From: Thermotoga sp. SG1
GTDB taxonomy: Bacteria; Thermotogota; Thermotogae; Thermotogales; Thermotogaceae
DNA: 64,000 nt
Reading direction: 5' to 3'
NCBI RefSeq assembly: GCF_002865985.1
Contig: NZ_LNDD01000002.1
Location: 1 to 64,000, forward strand
Shown here: positions 58,579-64,000 of the stretch, piece after piece
Numbering within the stretch: the stretch's first letter is position 1
How the letters are laid out: each line of letters opens with the position of its first letter
Translations under genes and position numbers: made by a program
Notes under the pieces: model-generated
What the model saw: the letters and a program-made list of their open reading frames with translations, nothing else
Told to the model about the DNA's origin: nothing
Databases searched by the model: none

Positions 58579-59130
58579 ATGCTAAGAACGATAGCAGATC
58601 ATTTGATGGACGTTGCTCAGAACTCGGTGAAGGCAGGTGCCAGAAATGTAAAGATAATAATAGAAGAAACTGACGAATGGTTCACGTTCACCGTGGAAGA
58701 CGATGGACCGGGAATAGAGGATCCGGAGAAGGTGTTCGATCCGTTCTTCACAACAAGAGATCCCCGTTTGAGAAAAGTGGGGCTTGGTCTTCCCTTCCTC
58801 AAGCAGGCAGCAGAACAATCTGGAGGTAGGGTCAGTCTGTGGACTCATCCTGGGAAAGGAACGGTTGTGAAGGCTTCTTTCAATTTGAAAAGTGTTGACT
58901 GCCAGCCCATAGGAGATCTGGCAAGCACACTGGTGAGTCTGATTCTATCTGATCCGAACGTGAACTGGTACGTGCTGAGGAAAAAAGACGGGAGAGGCTA
59001 TGAAATAGACACCGGCAAGTTGAAAAAAGACGGGCTGTGGGCCCCAGAAAATCCAAAGTTTGCATCCTTTCTTTTTGAGACACTGGAAAATCTTGAGGAA
59101 GACCTGAGGAGAGGTGAAAAAGATGGGTGA
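58579..59130 (+). CDS. GHKL ATPase domain protein (orphan histidine-kinase-like)
   Basis: 183 residues from ATG 58579 after GAGGTGAAGG. ATP-binding boxes are complete: N box DVAQNSVKAGARNV, G1 EDDGPGI, F box FDPFFTT and G2 GLGLPFLKQAAEQSGG. There is no histidine-containing dimerisation domain or sensor. The C-terminal ~65 residues are specific. Similar stand-alone ATPases accompany iron-sulfur and hydrogenase genes in anaerobes; here it sits between a peptidase and a methyltransferase, so function is open. Confidence 0.8.
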   Translation: MLRTIADHLMDVAQNSVKAGARNVKIIIEETDEWFTFTVEDDGPGIEDPEKVFDPFFTTRDPRLRKVGLGLPFLKQAAEQSGGRVSLWTHPGKGTVVKASFNLKSVDCQPIGDLASTLVSLILSDPNVNWYVLRKKDGRGYEIDTGKLKKDGLWAPENPKFASFLFETLENLEEDLRRGEKDG

Positions 59131-59758
59131 GAAAAAGTTCGAACATTACTACACGGTGGAACCCACATCGAAACTCAGGGTCAGAGAAGCAAAACTCGTG
59201 TTGAAGAATGGACACGAGTATGTCTTCAAGACACCTTCAGGCGTGTACTCCTACGGTAGGATAGACAAGGCAACGAAGGTTCTCCTTGAGAACATGAAGG
59301 TTCACGGAAAAAGGGTGCTCGATCTGGGATGTGGGTACGGTGTGATAGGGATCGTCCTGAAAAAAGAGTATCCAGATCTGGAGGTTTACATGAGCGATAT
59401 AAATAAACGGGCGGTGGAGTTCACCAAGATAAACGCAAAAGACCACAACGTGGAAGTCGATATACGATGGGGAAATCTCTACGAACCATGGGAAGGCATG
59501 AAGTTCGACATGATCGTGTGCAACCCGCCCATAGTTGCTGGCAAAGAGGTGTGGATGGAGATCGTGGAAAGGGCACCTGAGTTTCTGGAAGACGGTGGAA
59601 GCCTTCAAATGGTGGCTTACCACAACAAGGGTGGAAGACGTATAAAGGAGTACATGAGAGAGGTTTTCGGAAACGTAGAGGAGCTCTGCAAAACCGGTGG
59701 GATAAGGGTTTACAGATCAGTAAAAGGACTGAAGGAAGATGAAGATAACGTTGAGTAA
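59123..59758 (+). CDS. Class I SAM-dependent methyltransferase (RsmC/small-RNA-methylase-like)
   Basis: 211 residues from ATG 59123 (GAGGAGAGGTG upstream; GTG 59114 is the alternative). KRVLDLGCGYGVIGIVL is motif I; YMSDINKRAVEFTKINA binds the ribose; MIVCNPPIVAG is the NPP(I/Y) motif of base-amino methylases acting on rRNA. Family: RsmC/RlmG-like. Overlaps the ABC ATPase gene by 20 bases. Confidence 0.85.
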   Translation: MGEKKFEHYYTVEPTSKLRVREAKLVLKNGHEYVFKTPSGVYSYGRIDKATKVLLENMKVHGKRVLDLGCGYGVIGIVLKKEYPDLEVYMSDINKRAVEFTKINAKDHNVEVDIRWGNLYEPWEGMKFDMIVCNPPIVAGKEVWMEIVERAPEFLEDGGSLQMVAYHNKGGRRIKEYMREVFGNVEELCKTGGIRVYRSVKGLKEDEDNVE

Positions 59759-60503
59759 TGTCTCTTTTGAATACAGCGGAAGACGTGTGCTAGAAAACGT
59801 GAGCATGGAGTTCGAAACGGGAAAACTCTACATCTTGGTCGGAAAAAACGGTTCTGGAAAGACCACCTTGTTGAAGGTGATATCGGGTCTTCTGGAGGCA
59901 AAAGGAAACGTTTTCATAGACGGAACACCTGCCGATCCTCTCACGCTCAGAAAAAACGTTGGATACGTCTTTCAGAATCCATCTTCACAGATAATCGGTG
60001 CCACTGTTGAAGAAGACGTGGCTTTTTCTCTTGAGATACTCGGTCTCGACAGGGATGAGATGCAAAGGAGAATAAAAAGGGTTCTCGAACTTGTGGGACT
60101 CGCCGGGTTAGAAAAAGAGGATCCTTTAAATCTTTCTGGAGGTCAGAAACAGAGACTGGCCATCGCCTCCATGCTGGCGCGCGATACACATTTTCTGGCT
60201 CTGGACGAGCCTCTTTCCATGCTCGATCCTCCCTCTCAGAGAGAGATATCAAAAGTGATAGAAGATCTCAAAAAAGAGGGGAAGGGAATTATCATTGCCA
60301 CTCACGAATTGGAATATCTGGAAGATTTCGATGTGATACTGCACATGAGAGATGGTAGAATTGATTTTTGCGGAAGCTGGGAAGTGTTCATGGATAAAGG
60401 GTTCGAAGATGTAGAGGTGCCATTCAAGTGGAAACTCTGGAAAAAAATTGGAAAAGAAACCAAATGGGAGGTAGAGGATGCGGATACTTTTGACGAACGA
60501 TGA
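59739..60503 (+). CDS. ecfA: ECF/cobalt-type ABC transporter ATPase
   Basis: 254 residues. Walker [15 protein letters not shown] loop [18 protein letters not shown] (the Q-N-P-x-x-Q form typical of ECF ATPases), signature [15 protein letters not shown], Walker [13 protein letters not shown] and the switch ATHELEYLE. It energises an energy-coupling-factor vitamin or metal importer together with membrane subunits encoded elsewhere. I recall the T. maritima homologue as one of the two EcfA ATPases. Overlaps surE by 26 bases. Confidence 0.88.
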   Translation: MKITLSNVSFEYSGRRVLENVSMEFETGKLYILVGKNGSGKTTLLKVISGLLEAKGNVFIDGTPADPLTLRKNVGYVFQNPSSQIIGATVEEDVAFSLEILGLDRDEMQRRIKRVLELVGLAGLEKEDPLNLSGGQKQRLAIASMLARDTHFLALDEPLSMLDPPSQREISKVIEDLKKEGKGIIIATHELEYLEDFDVILHMRDGRIDFCGSWEVFMDKGFEDVEVPFKWKLWKKIGKETKWEVEDADTFDER

Positions 60504-61233
60504 CGGGATAAATTCTAAAGGAATAATCCTGCTGGCGGAGTACCTTTCGAAAGAGCACGAAGTCTTCGTTGTGGCACCGGACAAAGAGCGAAGTGCAACG
60601 GGACACAGCATCACCATACACGTTCCACTCTGGATGAAAAGGGTTTTCATAAGTGAAGACGTGGTGGCTTACTCCACAACGGGGACACCTGCAGACTGTG
60701 TCAAACTCGGCTACAACGTGATCATGGAAAAGAGAGTGGATCTCGTGGTGAGTGGGATCAATAGAGGTCCGAACATGGGAATGGACATCCTCTACTCTGG
60801 TACCGTTTCCGGAGCCATGGAAGGTGCCATGATGAACATACCATCGATAGCGATCTCAAGTGCAAGTTACGAAAGTCCCGATTTCGAAGGAGCGGCAAGA
60901 TTCCTGATAGGCTTTTTGAAGGAGTTCGATCTCTCACTTCTTGATCCTTTCACCATGCTGAACATAAACGTTCCCATCGGTGAAATAAAGGGCTGGAAAC
61001 TGACAAAACAGAGTCGAAGAAGGTGGAACGACTATTTCGAAGAGAGAATATCACCCTTTGGAGAGAAGTACTACTGGATGATGGGAGAAGTGGTGGAAGA
61101 CGACGATCGAGAGGACGTGGATTACAAGGTGGTTCGGCAAGGTTATGTTTCTGTAACACCCATACATCCGTTTCTCACCAACGAAGGTTGTCTCAGGAAA
61201 CTCAGGGAGGTGTATGAATCGTGTACAGAGTGA
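60478..61233 (+). CDS. surE: 5'/3'-nucleotidase SurE
   Basis: 251 residues. [15 protein letters not shown] with the metal-binding [15 protein letters not shown] and [25 protein letters not shown] are the SurE active-site blocks. It dephosphorylates nucleoside monophosphates in the cytoplasm, divalent metal dependent. Overlaps def by 13 bases. Confidence 0.95.
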   Translation: MRILLTNDDGINSKGIILLAEYLSKEHEVFVVAPDKERSATGHSITIHVPLWMKRVFISEDVVAYSTTGTPADCVKLGYNVIMEKRVDLVVSGINRGPNMGMDILYSGTVSGAMEGAMMNIPSIAISSASYESPDFEGAARFLIGFLKEFDLSLLDPFTMLNINVPIGEIKGWKLTKQSRRRWNDYFEERISPFGEKYYWMMGEVVEDDDREDVDYKVVRQGYVSVTPIHPFLTNEGCLRKLREVYESCTE

Positions 61234-61715
61234 GGGTCTTCGGAGATCCTGTTTTGAGAAAAAGGGCAAAACCCGTAACAAAGTTCGATGAAGTTTTGAA
61301 GCGAACGATAGAGAGGATGATAGAGACGATGTATCACTACGATGGCGTGGGACTTGCGGCACCTCAGGTTGGAATATCCCAGAGGTTTTTTGTGATGGAT
61401 GTGGGAAACGGCCCTGTGGCGGTTATAAATCCCGAGATCCTCGAAGCCAGTTCTGAAACGGAAATAGCGGAAGAGGGTTGTCTGAGCTTTCCCGAGATCT
61501 TCGTCGAAATAGAAAGGAGTAAGAAGGTGAAGGTGAGATATCAGAATGTTCGTGGAGAGTTCGTTGAAGAGGAACTAGAGGGGTATCCTGCGAGGGTCTT
61601 TCAACACGAGTTCGATCATCTGAACGGAGTGCTTATAATAGACAGGATAAAACCTGCAAAAAGACTTCTTCTGAGAAAGAAACTGATGGATATTGCAAAA
61701 TCTGCCAGAGAATGA
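61221..61715 (+). CDS. def: Peptide deformylase
   Basis: 164 residues. Three motifs: [18 protein letters not shown] (metal-binding cysteine) and QHEFDHLNG (two metal histidines and catalytic glutamate). It removes the N-formyl group from nascent proteins. GTG (in frame with [10 protein letters not shown]) overlaps surE. Confidence 0.96.
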   Translation: MYRVRVFGDPVLRKRAKPVTKFDEVLKRTIERMIETMYHYDGVGLAAPQVGISQRFFVMDVGNGPVAVINPEILEASSETEIAEEGCLSFPEIFVEIERSKKVKVRYQNVRGEFVEEELEGYPARVFQHEFDHLNGVLIIDRIKPAKRLLLRKKLMDIAKSARE

Positions 61716-61728
61716 GGAGGGAATCACT

Positions 61729-62700
61729 GTGAAAAAATGGCTTTTGATGGTGGTTCTAGTCGTCCTTTTTTCCTCGGTCTTTTCTTTTTCTCCACCTGTT
61801 GATTCTCCGCGTGTTTCTGCGACTTTTGGGGAGTACAGAGGAAGTGGAAACAGAGGACCTCATTTTCACATGGGAATGGATTTCTCCACTGGTTTGAAGG
61901 AAGGCGTTCCCATCTACGCTTCTGAGAGGGGATGGCTTGTCAGACTCGAGATCGACAGAGACGATATATACGGCTATACGGTGGTTCTGGAACATGAAAA
62001 CGGCTACAGAACACTGTACGCTCATTTGAGCAGGTTTGCAAAGAAACTCGAAGTGATCGTTGATTCTCTGAAAGAAGAATTTGGAGATGTGAGGATCGTT
62101 GTGGAGTTTCCAGAAAGAGAGATCTGGTTTGAAAAGGGAGAAGTTCTAGGATACTCCGGTACTACCGGGGAAGCGCCCATACCGCACGCCCACTTTGAGA
62201 TAAGAGATAAAAAAGAAGAAATCTCTTACGATCCATCGAATTTTCTGAACCTTCAAAAGCCCGTGGACGAAGATATCTTCCTGGAAAAGTTGAAAATAGG
62301 AGACAACGTTTATGACTTCATTGAAAACAGAACCTACCCTTTCACTGGAAACTTCCCGGTTCTTTCCATAAAGGCCTATTCAAGAGGATTCAACAACACT
62401 CTGGGGCTCAAAAAGATCTCACTTCTGATGGAAGGAGAAGAGATCTATCAGATCTCCTTTGAACAGATCCCATGGTCTGAGTTTACAAATGTCTGGGGAG
62501 TGTACGACAGAAAGTCCGTATCGGCGGCGTACAGATTTGAACTCTGGTACAAACTCTTTCCAGAGACGTTCTCCTCCCTTGTGAAGGTCAATAAATTTCC
62601 AGAAATCGGAAAATTCCCAGACTTTGCCAAGTACACCATCGTGCTGGAGGATACATGGGGTATGAAAAAGGAGTTTTCCTTCTATCTGCAAAGGAGGTGA
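61729..62700 (+). CDS. Exported M23 peptidase (LytM type)
   Basis: 323 residues from GTG 61729 (GGAGGG upstream; longer frame overlaps def). Signal peptide MKKWLLMVVLVVLFSSVFSF. Peptidase M23 domain: HFHMGMDFS (H and D zinc ligands), EHENGYRTLYAHLSR and HAHFEI. The C-terminal ~150 residues are an extra beta domain. A cell-wall endopeptidase, or, if the Zn site is used otherwise, a divisome regulator. Confidence 0.88.
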   Translation: MKKWLLMVVLVVLFSSVFSFSPPVDSPRVSATFGEYRGSGNRGPHFHMGMDFSTGLKEGVPIYASERGWLVRLEIDRDDIYGYTVVLEHENGYRTLYAHLSRFAKKLEVIVDSLKEEFGDVRIVVEFPEREIWFEKGEVLGYSGTTGEAPIPHAHFEIRDKKEEISYDPSNFLNLQKPVDEDIFLEKLKIGDNVYDFIENRTYPFTGNFPVLSIKAYSRGFNNTLGLKKISLLMEGEEIYQISFEQIPWSEFTNVWGVYDRKSVSAAYRFELWYKLFPETFSSLVKVNKFPEIGKFPDFAKYTIVLEDTWGMKKEFSFYLQRR

Positions 62701-62704
62701 AGAG

Positions 62705-63031
62705 GTGCTCTTTTTATTCTTCGGGAAAAGGAAAAAGAACCTGGACAGGGATCCTTTCTACAGAGAAAAAGGGGCCCTGGTTGTTTACATAAAGTGTGAA
62801 CGGTGTGGAGAGATGTTCAGAAGTCATCTGAGGAGAGGATACGACTTCATTGTGGACTATGACAATCCAGGCGTTCCCTACAGGATAGATAAGCTCTACG
62901 TGGGCTCCAAATGCCCCAACAAGATCCATCTTGTTGCCACGTTCACATCTTCTTACAAGCCGGTGTCGGTCTCCATCGAGGGTGGCAGTTTCATCACCAA
63001 AGAAGAGTACGAAGACGCTCAAAAACAATAA
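62705..63031 (+). CDS. Small hypothetical protein with cysteine motif
   Basis: 108 residues, GTG start 4 bases after the M23 gene, ribosome site AAGGAGGTGAAGAGG. Hydrophobic start MLFLFFGKRKKN; a CERCGEMF pair and C in GSKCPNK could hold zinc. Beta-rich (VDYDNPGVPYRIDKLYVG). Function unknown; conserved place next to metK in my recollection of T. maritima. Confidence 0.72.
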   Translation: MLFLFFGKRKKNLDRDPFYREKGALVVYIKCERCGEMFRSHLRRGYDFIVDYDNPGVPYRIDKLYVGSKCPNKIHLVATFTSSYKPVSVSIEGGSFITKEEYEDAQKQ

Positions 63032-63104
63032 CGTAACCTTCTTTTAAGAGAAGATATGATAAACTATCAAGGCTGTCATACGACCAGCGAAAGGAGGATG
63101 GGAG

Positions 63105-64000
63105 ATGAGAAGACTTTTCACCAGTGAAAGTGTCACAGAAGGTCACCCTGACAAGGTTGCAGATCAGATCTCGGATGCTATACTGGACGCTATGCTCGAG
63201 CAGGATCCAAGGAGCAGAGTCGCAGTTGAAACACTCGTAACCACAGGGCTGGTCATTGTAGCAGGAGAGGTTACAACGAGGGCGTACGTGGAGATACCAG
63301 ATATCGTGAGAAAAACGATCCTTGAGATAGGATACACGAGGGCAAAATATGGTTTCGACGGAGAAACGTGTGGAGTGCTCACAAGCATACACAGCCAGTC
63401 TCCAGACATAGCACTCGGTGTGGACAAAGCTCTTGAGGTAAAGAGCGGAGAAGAGGTAGCGGACGAACTGGAGGCACTTGGTGCGGGAGACCAGGGAATC
63501 ATGTTCGGTTACGCTACAAACGAGACACCCGAGTACATGCCACTTCCAATCACGCTAGCTCATCGTTTGGCCATGAGACTTGCTGAGGTCAGGAAGAAGG
63601 GTATTCTTCCATTCCTCAGGCCAGACGGGAAAACACAGGTGACGATAGAGTACGAGGACGACAAACCGGTGCGTGTCGACACCGTCCTCATATCCACACA
63701 GCACGATCCCGACATCTCCCAGGCGGATCTGAGAGAGGCGATCATCGAACACGTTATAAATCCTGTCATACCGGAAGAATACAGAGATGACAAAATGAAA
63801 ATTCTTGTCAATCCAACTGGAAGGTTCGTTCTTGGTGGCCCAATGGCTGACACGGGTCTCACCGGCAGAAAGATAATAGTTGACACCTATGGAGGATGGG
63901 TACCACACGGAGGAGGAGCCTTCAGCGGTAAGGATCCAACGAAAGTTGACAGATCGGCTCACTATATGGCAAGATATGTAGCGAAGAACGTGGTTGCTGC
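63105..64000 (+). CDS. metK: S-adenosylmethionine synthetase, 5' part
   Basis: About 299 residues visible, the gene leaves the window at the right edge before its stop; the full family length is about 395. ATG 63105 after AAGGAGG. Motifs: [20 protein letters not shown] (ATP/Mg), [36 protein letters not shown] and [16 protein letters not shown]. It makes S-adenosylmethionine from ATP and methionine, feeding methyltransferases including the one at 59123. Confidence 0.96.
   Translation, partial: MRRLFTSESVTEGHPDKVADQISDAILDAMLEQDPRSRVAVETLVTTGLVIVAGEVTTRAYVEIPDIVRKTILEIGYTRAKYGFDGETCGVLTSIHSQSPDIALGVDKALEVKSGEEVADELEALGAGDQGIMFGYATNETPEYMPLPITLAHRLAMRLAEVRKKGILPFLRPDGKTQVTIEYEDDKPVRVDTVLISTQHDPDISQADLREAIIEHVINPVIPEEYRDDKMKILVNPTGRFVLGGPMADTGLTGRKIIVDTYGGWVPHGGGAFSGKDPTKVDRSAHYMARYVAKNVVA

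Overview
The window is bacterial, hyperthermophilic and almost certainly Thermotoga. The pyruvate:ferredoxin oxidoreductase operon, an orphan NuoE/NuoF-like module, class II xylose isomerase, Csh/Cas8b of the TM1802 type and the dense, overlapping gene packing with AAGGAGGTGA ribosome sites all fit that genus. Gene order on both sides resembles what I recall of T. maritima (mutL to helicase; xylA to metK). In that recollection the two blocks are not adjacent, so this strain appears rearranged around its CRISPR region.

Left flank (1-18.3 kb), housekeeping: end of a chemoreceptor, an iron-sulfur flavoprotein, mutL, a PII-like protein with a fluoride channel and an SDR, porC-D-A-B (pyruvate oxidation to acetyl-CoA), a soluble chemotaxis-type signalling protein, a diiron metallo-beta-lactamase-fold protein, a three-subunit flavin/iron-sulfur NADH-oxidising module with a ferritin-like protein, a PlsY-kinase fusion, a cyclase, murein-peptide genes and an SF1 helicase.

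CRISPR super-locus (18.3-54.5 kb): a 28-residue peptide gene, an OB-like protein, cas6 and a CARF effector. Then comes a tight minus-strand four-gene operon that encodes a CARF-HD protein, a 1231-residue single-chain RNA polymerase in which beta and beta-prime cores are fused (NADFDGD active site kept, clamp and sigma-docking parts missing), an unknown 221-residue protein, and a sigma54-activator-like AAA+ ATPase with neither a normal GAFTGA loop nor a DNA-binding tail. A DUF1232 gene is divergent from it. A type III-A csm operon follows, then a lipoprotein, a DUF5685/J-domain cluster, a 23-repeat CRISPR array with leader on its left, and one long operon holding type I-B (cas8b-7-5-3-4-1-2) and type III-B (cmr1-6) genes.

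The most interesting signal is the polymerase operon together with a 19-base element, CAGAAAGTGTACTTAAAAA. It occurs as a tandem pair (copies 73-78 bp apart) in front of the 28-residue gene and again between the polymerase operon and the DUF1232 gene, with a weaker fifth copy in front of the I-B/III-B operon. My hypothesis, not shown by the sequence alone, is this: two Cas10 cyclases make cyclic oligoadenylate, the CARF-HD protein senses or degrades it, and the dedicated polymerase with its AAA+ partner transcribes a small defence regulon from the element.

Right flank (54.6-64 kb), housekeeping: a diguanylate cyclase, DUF192 protein and xylA, then an overlapping run of M20 peptidase, GHKL ATPase, methyltransferase, ECF/ABC ATPase, surE, def, an M23 peptidase, a small Cys-containing protein and the first three quarters of metK.
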